A stretch of DNA of 64,000 nt from Maribacter sedimenticola (GCF_900188415.1 NZ_FZNV01000002.1:849339-913338), one strand, 5' to 3'; positions 27,466 to 37,687 are shown, counted from the first letter of the stretch. The notes: generated by a model from the sequence alone, not told the origin. Program-made: numbers and translations.

Positions 27466-27759
27466 ATGGACACAAGTAGATATATACAAATAGAAGTGTA
27501 CTGCGAACGCACCCAGACACCACTTGAATTTATAGAAGACCTATTAGAATTTGAAATGATAGAGATAGAACATATTGAGCACAAGAAATATATTCAACCC
27601 CAACAAATTGTAGAAATTGAACGTATTCATAGACTACGTAACGACCTTGGAATTAATCTGGAAGGTATAGCGACCTTAAACAATATGTTACAAAAAATAT
27701 ATTCTTTGGAAAAAGAAGTTAAGTTATTGCAGGACCGTCTTATGATTTATGAAACCTAG
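27466..27759 (+). CDS. cbpM: Chaperone modulator CbpM-like
   Basis: A 97-aa MerR-like helix-turn-helix protein whose relatives bind the J domain of CbpA and inhibit it. The N-terminus [31 protein letters not shown] and the arginine-containing [23 protein letters not shown] match the family layout, and a C-terminal coiled coil ([12 protein letters not shown]) follows. It starts 1 nt after the cbpA stop codon, the expected pairing. Its stop codon shares CTAG with that of the convergent ychF gene. Confidence 0.87.
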   Translation: MDTSRYIQIEVYCERTQTPLEFIEDLLEFEMIEIEHIEHKKYIQPQQIVEIERIHRLRNDLGINLEGIATLNNMLQKIYSLEKEVKLLQDRLMIYET

Positions 27760-28850
27760 ACATTAAAACGGAAATGCATTACATCACCATCTTTAACAAT
27801 GTATTCTTTGCCCTCAACTCTCATTTTACCTGCTTCTTTAACTTTTGCTTCACTTCCATAAGCAACGTAGTCGTCATAAGCAATAACTTCCGCTCTAATA
27901 AAACCTTTCTCAAAATCGGTATGGATAACTCCTGCCGCTTGTGGTGCTGTAGCGCCAACAGGAATAGTCCAAGCACGGACCTCTTTGACACCTGCGGTAA
28001 AATAGGTTTCAAGGTTCAATAATTTGTAAGCCCCTCTGATCAATTTTGCAGAACCTGGCTCCTCAAGCCCTAAGTCCTCCAAAAACATTTGGCGCTCATC
28101 ATAAGTTTCAAGCTCCGTAATATCCGCTTCCGTGCCAACAGCTAGAAAAATTACTTCTGCATTTTCTGCGGCAACGGCTTCTTTTACCTTATTTACATAG
28201 TCATTACCGGTAGCGGCCGCATCTTCATCTACATTACAAACATACATAACAGGCTTGTCGGTAATGAATTGTAGGGGTTTAACAAATTCTGCCCTAGCCT
28301 CATCATCAATTTTAATTGCCCTAACGGATGTTCCTGCCTCAAGACCGTTTTTAACGGAAAGAAGCACAGCCTCTTCCTTTTGGGCATCCTTATTACCGGT
28401 CCTTGCCGCCCTTTTAACTTTTTCAAGCTTTTTTTCTACGGTTTCCAGGTCTTTTAATTGTAGCTCCATATCAATGGTTTCCTTGTCCCTTATAGGGTCA
28501 ACGCTACCATCCACATGAACAATATTATCATTATCAAAGCAACGCAGTACGTGGAGAATTGCATCGGTTTCACGAATGTTCCCTAAAAATTGGTTCCCTA
28601 ACCCCTCTCCTTTACTAGCTCCTTTAACCAACCCTGCAATATCTACAATTTCTACAGTAGCGGGCAACACCCTTTCTGGATTAACCAGCTCCTCTAATTT
28701 TTCCAACCTAGAATCGGGTACATTGACCACACCAATGTTAGGCTCAATAGTACAAAATGGAAAGTTTGCACTTTGCGCTTTTGCATTGGACAAACAATTA
28801 AAAAGAGTCGATTTTCCAACATTGGGCAATCCTACAATACCTGCTTTCAT
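27756..28850 (-). CDS. ychF: Ribosome-associated ATPase YchF
   Basis: YchF (364 aa), an Obg-family P-loop protein that prefers ATP to GTP. The G1 loop is GLPNVGKST (residues 7-15), G3 is [16 protein letters not shown], and the usual NKxD is replaced by NVDED, in line with ATP use. A coiled-coil insertion and a C-terminal TGS domain (ending [12 protein letters not shown]) complete the family layout. It is linked to translation and the oxidative stress response. It is a monocistronic gene; a minus-strand TATATTTG (28880-28873) may be its -7 element. Confidence 0.96.
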   Translation of the reverse strand: MKAGIVGLPNVGKSTLFNCLSNAKAQSANFPFCTIEPNIGVVNVPDSRLEKLEELVNPERVLPATVEIVDIAGLVKGASKGEGLGNQFLGNIRETDAILHVLRCFDNDNIVHVDGSVDPIRDKETIDMELQLKDLETVEKKLEKVKRAARTGNKDAQKEEAVLLSVKNGLEAGTSVRAIKIDDEARAEFVKPLQFITDKPVMYVCNVDEDAAATGNDYVNKVKEAVAAENAEVIFLAVGTEADITELETYDERQMFLEDLGLEEPGSAKLIRGAYKLLNLETYFTAGVKEVRAWTIPVGATAPQAAGVIHTDFEKGFIRAEVIAYDDYVAYGSEAKVKEAGKMRVEGKEYIVKDGDVMHFRFNV

Positions 28851-29051
28851 AATAAAGAATATTTCAAGGGTGCAAATATAGTTTTTAGTTGAACATTTTA
28901 AAGTCTAAACAACTGCTAAACTTCCAAAAAAACCTTTACTAATATTTTGATTAATAGTCAAACTTTTTAGCCATAGGCAGAACAAAATACACACAATTAA
29001 CACTTTTTAAGAAAAAATTCTATACTTTGTGGCCAGAATACGTGGAAAATT

Positions 29052-29630
29052 ATGGAATTACATTCTGATGAAACCTTATGGTATTTTTTTAAAAAAGGCG
29101 AGCACAATGCGTTTTCGTTACTTTTTAAAAAATTCTATCCACAGTTACATGTATATGGAACAAAGATTAGCAGTTCCCCTGCAATAACGGAAGATTGTCT
29201 TCAAAACTTCTTTATACAATTGTTTGAGGAACGGGATAAACCAAGGAACATTAAAAATTTAAAGGCCTATTTATTTGTATCCTTTAAAAGAAGATTAATT
29301 AAGCAATTGCAGAGCAATCAAAAAAATGTACCTATTTCAGAAGCACAATTATTCAAGACAAACTTTAATTTTTCTGCTGAAGAGATTTCCATTCATCAAG
29401 AGGTACAATTTTTATGTACCCGCACCCTAAACAGCCTGATCAATCAATTATCTCCGCGACAAAAAGAAGTTATCTATTTAAAATATTATAGTGAAATGAA
29501 CATAACGGACATTGCAGAAGTTATGGACATGAATTATCAAAGCGTACTGAACACCTTACAAAAGGCAATGAAAAAACTACGCGTATCTTCTGAAAATCAA
29601 CAGATTAAAACAATTTTGAAAAAAAATTAA
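29052..29630 (+). CDS. ECF-type RNA polymerase sigma factor
   Basis: A group 4 sigma-70 factor (192 aa). Region 2 is at about residues 15-85 (HNAFSLLFKKFYPQLHVYG ... LKAYLFVSFKRRLI). Region 4 is at about 125-178 (LINQLSPRQKEVIYLKYYSEMNITDIAEVMDMNYQSVLNTL) with a clear helix-turn-helix. It heads a three-gene operon with FecR and a TonB receptor that carries a signalling domain, as in ferric-citrate-type surface signalling. It should be released by the FecR protein and drive the receptor genes. Confidence 0.93.
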   Translation: MELHSDETLWYFFKKGEHNAFSLLFKKFYPQLHVYGTKISSSPAITEDCLQNFFIQLFEERDKPRNIKNLKAYLFVSFKRRLIKQLQSNQKNVPISEAQLFKTNFNFSAEEISIHQEVQFLCTRTLNSLINQLSPRQKEVIYLKYYSEMNITDIAEVMDMNYQSVLNTLQKAMKKLRVSSENQQIKTILKKN

Positions 29631-29686
29631 AAATAATAGGGTATATAATTAAGATTGAACACTCTTAAGTATGAACACCCTATTAA

Positions 29687-30700
29687 ATGAAAAACAACGA
29701 CCTTAATTTATCTTTCTTCCTAGAAGATGCCTCGTTTGAAAATTGGGCCAGAGGGCTTAACAAGAATGATATAGAATACTGGAATCTTTGGATTAGGAAC
29801 AATCCACAGCATATAGAAACAGTAGAAAGCGCTAAATCTATTATACTAGGTGTAAGTTTTGTCCAACAATATCCAGATAAAATAAAGGTTGATCATGAGC
29901 TTGCCAAAATCTTGCCAAAATTAGCCATTGAAGAACCCGCGGTAAAGCCAAAAAAATCTTTACGCTCGTCCCAAAAGATTTTTTTGTTGACAACGGCAGC
30001 TATTTTCCTAATACTTTTAAGCTGGAACGGGTTATCATTGTTCAATAATTACAACACTACAACACATAAAACAAATTTTGGGGAAATTATTGATTTGAAA
30101 TTACCAGATGGCACCTCTGTAGTTTTGAACGGTAATTCCAAGATATCCTATAATAAAAATAATCCTAGATTAATTACTTTGGATGGTGAGGCCTATTTCA
30201 AGGTAAAATCCATTCCGAGCACCAATGCCAAATTTTGGGTACTAACGGAAGACCTTAAGGTAGAGGTCTTAGGTACGCAATTCCATGTAAACACAAGAAA
30301 GAAAAAAACCAATGTAGTCCTAGACGAAGGGTCTATACATTTGGAGTTCAACAACGGTACCGTAACCAAAATGATTCCGGGAGAGCTGGTATCATTTTCC
30401 AAGGAAAGCGAAAATCTTATCCATAAAAAAGTTTCCGTTAAGACACCTTATGCACTATGGAGGGGTGGCACTTACGCTTTTAATGAAATTCCTTTAAAGG
30501 AAGTTATGTTCAACATAGAAAATACGTATGGTATTAAAGTGCTTTATTCCAATGACTCATTAAAGAATATTCCTATATCCGGAGGTATTCCTAACCAAAA
30601 CCTAAAAATTTGTATAGCGGCGATCGAAAAAGCGACCGGCACTAGAATTATTCATAAAAACGACACTTTACAAGTAACAGAAAACCCTATTAATAACTAA
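29687..30700 (+). CDS. FecR-family anti-sigma factor / signal transducer
   Basis: A single-pass inner membrane regulator (337 aa). The cytoplasmic N-terminus (about residues 1-95) contains the WxxW-type segment EYWNLWIRNNPQH that binds sigma. A membrane helix follows at about 97-114. The periplasmic FecR domain is at about 125-240 (DLKLPDGTSVVLNGNSKISY ... VEVLGTQFHVNTRKKKTNVVLDEG), and the C-terminal DUF4974-type domain is at about 255-330 (PLKEVMFNIENTYGIKVLY). It should read the signalling domain of the next-encoded receptor. Confidence 0.93.
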   Translation: MKNNDLNLSFFLEDASFENWARGLNKNDIEYWNLWIRNNPQHIETVESAKSIILGVSFVQQYPDKIKVDHELAKILPKLAIEEPAVKPKKSLRSSQKIFLLTTAAIFLILLSWNGLSLFNNYNTTTHKTNFGEIIDLKLPDGTSVVLNGNSKISYNKNNPRLITLDGEAYFKVKSIPSTNAKFWVLTEDLKVEVLGTQFHVNTRKKKTNVVLDEGSIHLEFNNGTVTKMIPGELVSFSKESENLIHKKVSVKTPYALWRGGTYAFNEIPLKEVMFNIENTYGIKVLYSNDSLKNIPISGGIPNQNLKICIAAIEKATGTRIIHKNDTLQVTENPINN

Positions 30701-30713
30701 AACTATACTATTT

Positions 30714-33700
30714 ATGAGAACGAACAAATTAATGAAAACACTGCTTGCAGTACTGCTTATTTCAAGTAGTATTAATATGACAGCAGCTAATAAGCTCGAC
30801 AAAGAGGTGACTCTAGACGAGTTTTTAAACGAGATCAGTGAAAAGTACGAAGTATTTTTCACCTATAATCCTACATTGGTAGCCAGTACCAGTTTAAACC
30901 CTGAGGAATATAAATTTCCAATATTGGACAAGATTATAAATAAATTGGAGCGTAAAACAAGTTTTGATTTTGAATATCTGGGCAATAAATATTATGTAGT
31001 TTATCATAAAAAAAATGAACGTGCCAAAGTATTGAAGGTTGATTCATATAAGAACGGCCTTTCCGCACTAACACTTAACGAAGAAGTGCAAAATACGATT
31101 ACAGGTAAGGTAACGGATGCCTCAGGTATGCCACTTGCAGGTGTAAATATCGTAGAAAAAGGTACTACCAACGGTACAACATCAGATTTTGACGGTAATT
31201 ATTCCATAAATATTACAGATGACACCAAGTTGGTTTTTAGCTATATAGGATTTGCTACACAGGAAATAGCCACTGCGGGCAAGAGCACAATCAACGTGCA
31301 ATTGACAGAAGGTATGCAATTGGATGAATTTATTGTTGTAGGATCAAGAACAGCACCAAGAAGTAATACGGATACTCCCTTACCTGTTGACGTTGTTGGT
31401 GTAAAAGAATTAAATTCTACCGGACAGGTTACTTTTGATAAAGCGCTTCAATATAGAATACCTTCATTTAACACGGTGCAAACACCTGTTAACGATGCAA
31501 CTTCATTATTAGACCCTTATGAAATTAGAAATATGGGCCCAAGTAGAACATTGATATTGATTAATGGCAAACGTAAAAACTTAAGTGCGTTATTGTACAC
31601 ACAAACTTCACCAGGTCGTGGTGAGACAGGAGCGGACATTTCCGCAATACCTACAGATGCGATCAAAAGAGTTGAAATTCTTAGAGATGGTGCATCTGCC
31701 CAATATGGCTCTGATGCAATTGCAGGTGTAATGAACATTATTTTAAAAGATTCCCCAAATGAAGGGTCTGCAACTGTTAGAACAGGAATTACCTCTGAAG
31801 GAGATGGTGAAATGTTCGGTGTTGCGGTTAATAACGGTTCGTCCATAGCAGATGACAAAGGATTCGTAAACTATACGGTAGATTTTTCAAAGGTTAATTT
31901 GGCCAATAGGCCGGGTACGGTCAATGCAGCTGGTGAAGCGGCAGATTTTGGAGCTGATATTGCCGATGTACAGTCATTCCTTTCCAGAAGACCAGATGCC
32001 GGTAACATTAACGGGTCACCGGAAACCGCAGCAGCCAAATTTTCTGCAAACTTTGGATATGATTTAAGTGAGAATACTTCATTATACGCAAATGCAGCCT
32101 ATGTATACAAGGCCGTAAATAGTTTTGCCAACTACAGAACACCTTATTGGAGAACGGTTGAGGATTTTCCTTATTTAGCTGATTTCTTTCCTGGAAACAA
32201 TCCTAATACCCCAAATGGATATGATGGTTACGTACCAACTTTTGAAGGCCTTTTAAGCGATTATAATGGTACTGTTGGTTTTAAATCCACCATAAACGAT
32301 TGGAATATAGATGCAAGTTTTACCACTGGTGGCAACTTGCAGACATATAAGGTAAACCAATCCCATAACAGAAATGTGGTATATTCCCCATCTACTTGGG
32401 TAGATGCAAATGGTAACGGTTCTGTGGATGATGGTGAAATTACCGAAGGCTCTCAATTATACAGGGAAAATAGTCAACAATCCTTTGATCCGGGAGGAAC
32501 TAAGTTTACGCACAATGTAGGTAACATTGATATTTCCAGGTTACTTTCTGACAAAGTGAGTATTGGTGTTGGTGCAGAGTTTAGAACAGAGACCTTTGAA
32601 GTTATTGAAGGTGAACTAGCCTCTTATGACGGTGGTGGTGCAGATTCATTTGCAGGAGCCTCTCCACAAAACTCAGGTAAATTTAACCGATACAATATTG
32701 GTGGATACTTAAGTTTGGATTATGATGTGACTGATGCGTTTTTGTTAAGCGGTACCATAAGAACTGAAAATTATTCGGATTTTGGTAATGCATTCGTTTA
32801 TAAGTTCAGTTCAAGATATAAGGTAAACGACGCATTTACCTTAAGGGGGTCTATTTCTTCTGGTTTCAGGGCTCCTACCCTACACCAAATCTATACCCAG
32901 AAAGCACAGTACAGTTTTGTACCTGGACAAGGTATTCAAGTAGGTGGGTTGATCAACAACGTATCTACACAGGCAAAACTTTTAGGCATACCACAATTGG
33001 ATGCTGAAACATCTACAAACTTTACAGTAGGTTTTGGAGGCAAAATAGCAAACAAGTTCAGCTATACCTTGGATTATTACAATATAGCCGTTAAGGATAG
33101 AATTGTTTTAGGTTCTGAAATTGGTCCAAGTGGTGACGCTAACAATCCGTTGGATATCCTTTTGGCCGATAACAACTTAAGCGATGTTAGCTTCTTTTCC
33201 AATGCTATTGATACTAAAACTTCTGGTATAGATGTAGTATTGGCATATAAAGGAATTGATTTAGGAGCTGGAAGTCTTGACCTAAACCTTTCTGGAAACT
33301 ATACCATACAGAATGAAAGAGACGGACCTGTAAAAGATGTTCCTTTGGTTGCCAATTCTGGACAATCTGTAGTTAACGAGACTCAAGAAGCTTTGTTCTT
33401 CACTTCTCGTCCAAAGACAAAATGGATTTTAGGTGCAAACTACGATATCAATAAATTCGGCATCTCTTTGAACAACACCTATTTTGGTAAGACTACCTTT
33501 CAACAACAAGGTATGGACAATAATATCTTTACCGAGTTTACACCAAAAATTGTTACTGATTTAGGAGTTAATTTCAGCGCTACGGATAAGTTGACATTGG
33601 CATTGAACATCAATAATATTTTGAATGTTCTACCAGAATGGAGCTTCAAATCCAAAAACGCAGCCGGAGACGATATTTTGGCCGATCCTGCACAAGTACA

Positions 33701-33815
33701 GAATCAGTCTAACTTAATAACATTTAACCAACGGTATTCTCAAATGACATATGATGGATACCACTTTAGCCAATTAGGAACCATGTTCAACCTTTCGTTG
33801 AACTATAAGTTCTAG
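30714..33815 (+). CDS. TonB-dependent receptor with N-terminal signalling domain
   Basis: A 1033-aa outer membrane receptor. After a signal peptide (MRTNKLMKTLLAVLLISSS) comes a secretin/TonB short N-terminal domain (about residues 28-105) that contacts FecR. A carboxypeptidase-regulatory-like domain (about 125-200: ITGKVTDASGMPLAGVNIVEKGT) and a plug (about 210-345) follow, then a beta barrel ending in the C-terminal aromatic LNLSLNYKF. No SusD-type lipoprotein gene follows, unlike glycan loci, so the ligand could be a siderophore, peptide or other small molecule. Control by the upstream sigma/FecR pair is expected. Confidence 0.92.
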   Translation: MRTNKLMKTLLAVLLISSSINMTAANKLDKEVTLDEFLNEISEKYEVFFTYNPTLVASTSLNPEEYKFPILDKIINKLERKTSFDFEYLGNKYYVVYHKKNERAKVLKVDSYKNGLSALTLNEEVQNTITGKVTDASGMPLAGVNIVEKGTTNGTTSDFDGNYSINITDDTKLVFSYIGFATQEIATAGKSTINVQLTEGMQLDEFIVVGSRTAPRSNTDTPLPVDVVGVKELNSTGQVTFDKALQYRIPSFNTVQTPVNDATSLLDPYEIRNMGPSRTLILINGKRKNLSALLYTQTSPGRGETGADISAIPTDAIKRVEILRDGASAQYGSDAIAGVMNIILKDSPNEGSATVRTGITSEGDGEMFGVAVNNGSSIADDKGFVNYTVDFSKVNLANRPGTVNAAGEAADFGADIADVQSFLSRRPDAGNINGSPETAAAKFSANFGYDLSENTSLYANAAYVYKAVNSFANYRTPYWRTVEDFPYLADFFPGNNPNTPNGYDGYVPTFEGLLSDYNGTVGFKSTINDWNIDASFTTGGNLQTYKVNQSHNRNVVYSPSTWVDANGNGSVDDGEITEGSQLYRENSQQSFDPGGTKFTHNVGNIDISRLLSDKVSIGVGAEFRTETFEVIEGELASYDGGGADSFAGASPQNSGKFNRYNIGGYLSLDYDVTDAFLLSGTIRTENYSDFGNAFVYKFSSRYKVNDAFTLRGSISSGFRAPTLHQIYTQKAQYSFVPGQGIQVGGLINNVSTQAKLLGIPQLDAETSTNFTVGFGGKIANKFSYTLDYYNIAVKDRIVLGSEIGPSGDANNPLDILLADNNLSDVSFFSNAIDTKTSGIDVVLAYKGIDLGAGSLDLNLSGNYTIQNERDGPVKDVPLVANSGQSVVNETQEALFFTSRPKTKWILGANYDINKFGISLNNTYFGKTTFQQQGMDNNIFTEFTPKIVTDLGVNFSATDKLTLALNINNILNVLPEWSFKSKNAAGDDILADPAQVQNQSNLITFNQRYSQMTYDGYHFSQLGTMFNLSLNYKF

Positions 33816-33835
33816 TTTGAGTTAGTTTATTTTGA

Positions 33836-33869
33836 AAAGGCCACCTGTGCATAGGTGGCCTTTTTTTTG
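33836..33869 (+). terminator. Terminator after the sigma/FecR/receptor operon
   Basis: AAAAGGCCACCT, 6-nt loop, AGGTGGCC and a run of eight T. It stands 20 nt after the receptor stop codon. Confidence 0.88.
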
Positions 33870-33975
33870 TGTTATATGAATCAATGTGAAATCACATGGT
33901 ATTTTATAAAAAAATATAACTAATAGTAGGTGTAGTTCGCACCGCTATAAATAGCACATATAAATTAATACGTAC

Positions 33976-34004
33976 AAAAAAGGCCGCCCTTACAGGCAGC
34001 CTTT
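33976..34004 (-). terminator. Terminator behind the ferredoxin gene
   Basis: On the minus strand AAAGGCTGCC pairs with GGCGGCCTTT (one G-U pair), followed by T residues. A separate 12-bp palindrome, ACCAATATTGGT (34005-34016), lies between it and the stop codon. Confidence 0.78.
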
Positions 34005-34025
34005 ACCAATATTGGTAAAAATATA

Positions 34026-34379
34026 TTAATCTTCCGGGTGCATAAATTTTTGTTTGGCCAATAGCACCTCTTCAGATTCTACATGGTCATCGTCCGGAAC
34101 GCAACAGTCAACCGGACACACAGCTGCACACTGTGGTTCTTCGTGAAAGCCCATACACTCGGTACATTTGTCCGGAGCAATGTAATATACTTCATCACTA
34201 ATAGGTTCCTGTACTTCATTTGCATCAACCTGTTTTCCATTGGGTAATACAACTTCCCCTTCTAATGAGGTGCCGTCACTATACCTCCATTCATCCGCAC
34301 CCTCATATATCGCAGTATTTGGACATTCTGGTTCACAGGCCCCACAATTAATACATTCATCGGTTATTATAATCGCCAT
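34026..34379 (-). CDS. 2[4Fe-4S] ferredoxin
   Basis: A low-potential electron carrier (117 aa) with two [4Fe-4S] clusters. The first motif is Cys9, Cys12, Cys15 and Cys19 ([12 protein letters not shown]). The second is Cys72, Cys75, Cys84 and Cys88 ([18 protein letters not shown]), with the eight-residue spacing typical of YfhL/FdxN-like ferredoxins. The insert between the clusters (about residues 25-70) is longer than in minimal ferredoxins. The gene has a well-formed promoter and is divergent from acyl-CoA reductase, a possible redox partner. Confidence 0.94.
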   Translation of the reverse strand: MAIIITDECINCGACEPECPNTAIYEGADEWRYSDGTSLEGEVVLPNGKQVDANEVQEPISDEVYYIAPDKCTECMGFHEEPQCAAVCPVDCCVPDDDHVESEEVLLAKQKFMHPED

Positions 34380-34397
34380 AATTTCTTCTACATTAAA

Positions 34398-34419
34398 ATG
34401 CCCAAAAAAGAACGGGCAT
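34398..34419 (-). other. Hairpin in the ferredoxin leader
   Basis: ATGCCC (34398-34403) and GGGCAT (34414-34419) form a 6-bp stem with a 10-nt loop in the predicted ferredoxin 5' leader. It is short and may be coincidental. Confidence 0.3.
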
Positions 34420-34432
34420 GCTTATTTTTGCA

Positions 34433-34463
34433 CAAAGGTAATTCCTAGTGGATTAGTATACAA
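34433..34463 (-). promoter_or_regulatory. Bacteroidota-type promoter for the ferredoxin gene
   Basis: Minus strand TTG (34463-34461), a 20-nt spacer and TACCTTTG (34440-34433) match the consensus exactly. The plus strand carries TATTTTTG at 34423-34430 close by, which may serve the divergent acyl-CoA reductase gene, so the two promoters would overlap. Confidence 0.65.
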
Positions 34464-34468
34464 ATATA

Positions 34469-35530
34469 ATGAGCGATCACAACCTTACTATCAAAGCTTT
34501 TGTTAAACTTGGTGATTTTTTAAGATCATTTTGTGAATATATTGAATCCGGAAATAGATTGGACACTACTGATGATGAATGGTTTTCGATATTCAGGACC
34601 GAGGTTGAAATGGCCCATCATTATAACGGATGGTTCACCAAGGATAACTGTATTCATGCCTTTAGCACTTGGGGCAATACGCTTACACAACCAAATCTGG
34701 AGAACTGGTTAAGCACTTATGATCTTGAACGTAACCAAAAAAAGACGGTAGCCTTAATTATGGCAGGCAACATACCCTTGGTGGGGTTTCATGATCTATT
34801 GTCCGTTCTGGTAACAGGCAACAAGGCATTGGTGAAACTGTCTAGTAGCGACCAAAAACTGATTCCTTTACTAATACGATACTTAAGCTCCATAGAGCCC
34901 TATTTTAAGGAAAAGGTTGTTTTTACCAAAGAGCGCCTAACCCATTTTGATGCGGTTATAGCAACAGGAAGCAATAATACAGCACGGTACTTTGAGTACT
35001 ATTTTAGCAAAAAACCCAATATAATCAGAAAGAACAGAAATTCTGTTGCCGTTTTAAGTGGAAAGGAATCGCACAAGGAACTGACCGCCCTAGGAGAAGA
35101 TATTTTTAGGTATTTTGGACTAGGTTGCAGGAGTGTCTCAAAAATTTTCCTTCCTAAAAATTATGAGATCGATCAATTTTATAAGGCAATGTTCAATTAC
35201 AACGAGATTATCAACCATAATAAGTACGCGAACAATTATGACTACAATAAGGCCGTGTACCTAATGAGCGAATTTAAGATATTGGACAACGGATTTCTTA
35301 TCCTAAAAGAAGATGAAAGTTATGCATCCCCTATAGCCTCCTTATTTTATGAGTATTATGAAGATGCTGCTGAATTACAAAAAAGGCTGAGTGCAGACAG
35401 TGAAAAAATACAATGCATAGTATCCTCTAATTTTCTGGATGCTGAAGTGGCATTTGGTACAACGCAGACACCTTCCTTAACGGATTATGCAGATGGTTTG
35501 GATACTGTTGAGTTCCTGTTGGCAACCTAA
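34469..35530 (+). CDS. Acyl-CoA reductase, LuxC-like
   Basis: An aldehyde-dehydrogenase-superfamily acyl-CoA reductase (353 aa) related to LuxC. The coenzyme-binding core includes LIMAGNIPLVGFHDLLSVLVTGN and VKLSSSD. The likely catalytic cysteine is Cys220 in GLGCRSVSKIFLP. It would reduce an acyl-CoA to an aldehyde with NAD(P)H. It lies 73 nt upstream of serC and opposite a ferredoxin gene, a conserved order in flavobacteria; why this activity belongs with serine synthesis is not evident. It is shorter than LuxC of luminous bacteria (about 480 aa). Confidence 0.86.
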   Translation: MSDHNLTIKAFVKLGDFLRSFCEYIESGNRLDTTDDEWFSIFRTEVEMAHHYNGWFTKDNCIHAFSTWGNTLTQPNLENWLSTYDLERNQKKTVALIMAGNIPLVGFHDLLSVLVTGNKALVKLSSSDQKLIPLLIRYLSSIEPYFKEKVVFTKERLTHFDAVIATGSNNTARYFEYYFSKKPNIIRKNRNSVAVLSGKESHKELTALGEDIFRYFGLGCRSVSKIFLPKNYEIDQFYKAMFNYNEIINHNKYANNYDYNKAVYLMSEFKILDNGFLILKEDESYASPIASLFYEYYEDAAELQKRLSADSEKIQCIVSSNFLDAEVAFGTTQTPSLTDYADGLDTVEFLLAT

Positions 35531-35603
35531 CGAATTAAATACATTTCAATATCGCTGATTATTGAAAAAATCCTGACCTTTGCTTCCCTAAATTACATCC
35601 AAA

Positions 35604-36668
35604 ATGAAAAAGCACAATTTTAGCGCAGGTCCTTGTATTTTACCAAAAGAAGTTATTATAAAAGCATCGGAAGCCGTTATGGATTTTAATGGTTCCGGAT
35701 TGTCTCTCATAGAAATATCTCACAGAAGCAAAGACTTTGTTGCTGTAATGGAAAATGCACGTTCCTTGGCATTGGAACTTTTAGACCTTAAGGATAAAGG
35801 GTACCAAGCCTTATTTCTACAAGGTGGTGCCAGTTTGGAATTTTTAAGGGTAGCCAATAATTTAATGGAGACCAAGGCCGGGTATTTAAATACCGGTACT
35901 TGGAGCGATAAGGCCATTAAAGAAGCCAAACTATATGGTGAAGTTGTTGAAGTTGGCTCATCAAAAGATGAAAACTATAAGTATATACCAAAAGGCTATG
36001 CAGTTCCTAAAGGATTGGATTACCTACATATAACATCAAACAATACCATATACGGTACGCAGTTTAAAAAATTTCCGGTAACGGATGCCCCCTTGGTATG
36101 TGATATGAGTTCCGATATTTTTTCAAGACAATTGGATTTTTCAAAATTTGATTTGATATATGCCGGGGCCCAAAAGAACATGGGCCCAGCAGGTGCCACA
36201 TTGGTAGTTGTAAAAGAGGAAATACTGGGCAAGGTTTCCAGAACAATACCTTCAATGCTAGACTACCAAGTACATATTTCCAAGGACAGTATGTTCAACA
36301 CACCTTCTGTATTTGCAGTTTATACCTCCATGTTGACTTTGGAATGGCTTAAAAAACTTGGCGGTATAGCGGCCATTGAAGAGATTAATGAGAAAAAAGC
36401 ACGCTTACTTTATTCGGAAATAGATTTAAATCCGGTATTTAAAGGATATGCAAATACAGAGGACCGTTCCATAATGAACGCTACTTTTAACCTGACCGAT
36501 GAAAGTTTAAAATCCACTTTTGAAACGTTATTGAAAGAAGCAGGTATTAATGGGCTCAACGGTCATCGTTCCGTTGGTGGTTATAGGGCTAGTATGTACA
36601 ATGCCCTGTCTTTGGAAAGTGTAGGTGTATTAGTGGACGTAATGAGTGAAATGGAGCGTAAGGGATAG
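35604..36668 (+). CDS. serC: Phosphoserine aminotransferase
   Basis: SerC (354 aa) transaminates 3-phosphohydroxypyruvate to phosphoserine with PLP, and can serve in pyridoxal synthesis. The N-terminus HNFSAGPCILPKEV is diagnostic; the PLP lysine is Lys191 in YAGAQKNMGPAG, and the phosphate-binding end is NGLNGHRSVGGYRASMYNA. It precedes a 3-phosphoglycerate-dehydrogenase-like gene, giving two consecutive steps of serine synthesis. No serB gene is visible here. Confidence 0.96.
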   Translation: MKKHNFSAGPCILPKEVIIKASEAVMDFNGSGLSLIEISHRSKDFVAVMENARSLALELLDLKDKGYQALFLQGGASLEFLRVANNLMETKAGYLNTGTWSDKAIKEAKLYGEVVEVGSSKDENYKYIPKGYAVPKGLDYLHITSNNTIYGTQFKKFPVTDAPLVCDMSSDIFSRQLDFSKFDLIYAGAQKNMGPAGATLVVVKEEILGKVSRTIPSMLDYQVHISKDSMFNTPSVFAVYTSMLTLEWLKKLGGIAAIEEINEKKARLLYSEIDLNPVFKGYANTEDRSIMNATFNLTDESLKSTFETLLKEAGINGLNGHRSVGGYRASMYNALSLESVGVLVDVMSEMERKG

Positions 36669-36736
36669 TTCTCAAAAAGTTGTTGAAGATGTCGATAAAG
36701 GATGTACGGACTCTATAATTAAATGATTAAAAAGAA

Positions 36737-37687
36737 ATGAAGATTTTAGCAAATGACGGTATATCCAAAAATGGGATAGAAGCTTTGGAAAAGGCCGGGA
36801 TGGAAGTTTTGACCACAACGGTTGCCCAAGAACAACTGATCAACTTTATAAATGACAATAATATAGATGCTTTGTTGGTCAGAAGTGCCACCAAGGTCAG
36901 AAAAGATGTTATTGATACGTGCACAAGCCTTAAATTAATTGGCCGTGGTGGAGTTGGTATGGATAATATTGATGTAGACTATGCAAGGGCAAAGGGTATA
37001 CATGTAATCAATACTCCTGCTGCCTCTTCAGAATCTGTGGCAGAATTGGTTTTTGCACATTTATATGGTGGAGCTAGATTTTTATATGATGCCAATAGAA
37101 ATATGCCCCTTGAAGGAGACACTAATTTTAAAGGTCTTAAAAAGTCTTATTCAAAAGGAACAGAATTACGCGGTAAGACTTTGGGCATCTTTGGTTTTGG
37201 CAATATTGGCCAAGCTACAGCACGTATAGCCTTAGGTGTGGGCATGAAAGTTGTCTATTGTGATCCAGAGGTAGAAAGTGCACAGATCAATCTATCTTTT
37301 TATGATGGCCAACAAGTAGCGTTTACCTTGCAGAATACACCTAAGCAAGAACTTTTGAAACAATCTGATTACATTTCTCTCCATGTACCGGATCAACAGG
37401 ATTATATATTGGGTAAAGCGGAGTTTTCCCAGATGAAACAAGGTGTAGGAATCATTAACGCCGCTCGTGGTGGCGTATTGGATGAGGTGGCACTGGTAGA
37501 AGCATTGGAGAACGGCACCGTGGCATTTGCCGGTTTGGACGTTTATGAATCAGAACCAAATCCAGAAATGCGATTATTGATGCATTCAAGTATTTCGTTG
37601 TCCCCACATATTGGCGCAGCAACGCTAGAAGCACAAGAAAGAATAGGCCTTGAACTGGCAGAACAAATAATTTCCTTATTAAAATAA
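36737..37687 (+). CDS. serA: D-3-phosphoglycerate dehydrogenase (short form)
   Basis: A D-2-hydroxyacid dehydrogenase (316 aa). Next to serC it is most likely phosphoglycerate dehydrogenase. The substrate domain has GRGGVGMDNIDV. The NAD fold is LGIFGFGNIGQATARIALG. The catalytic arginine is Arg244 (NAARGGVLDE), with a glutamate and a histidine in SPHIGAATLEAQERIG. It lacks the C-terminal ACT domain of the serine-inhibited enzyme, so feedback control by that route is not expected. Confidence 0.9.
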   Translation: MKILANDGISKNGIEALEKAGMEVLTTTVAQEQLINFINDNNIDALLVRSATKVRKDVIDTCTSLKLIGRGGVGMDNIDVDYARAKGIHVINTPAASSESVAELVFAHLYGGARFLYDANRNMPLEGDTNFKGLKKSYSKGTELRGKTLGIFGFGNIGQATARIALGVGMKVVYCDPEVESAQINLSFYDGQQVAFTLQNTPKQELLKQSDYISLHVPDQQDYILGKAEFSQMKQGVGIINAARGGVLDEVALVEALENGTVAFAGLDVYESEPNPEMRLLMHSSISLSPHIGAATLEAQERIGLELAEQIISLLK

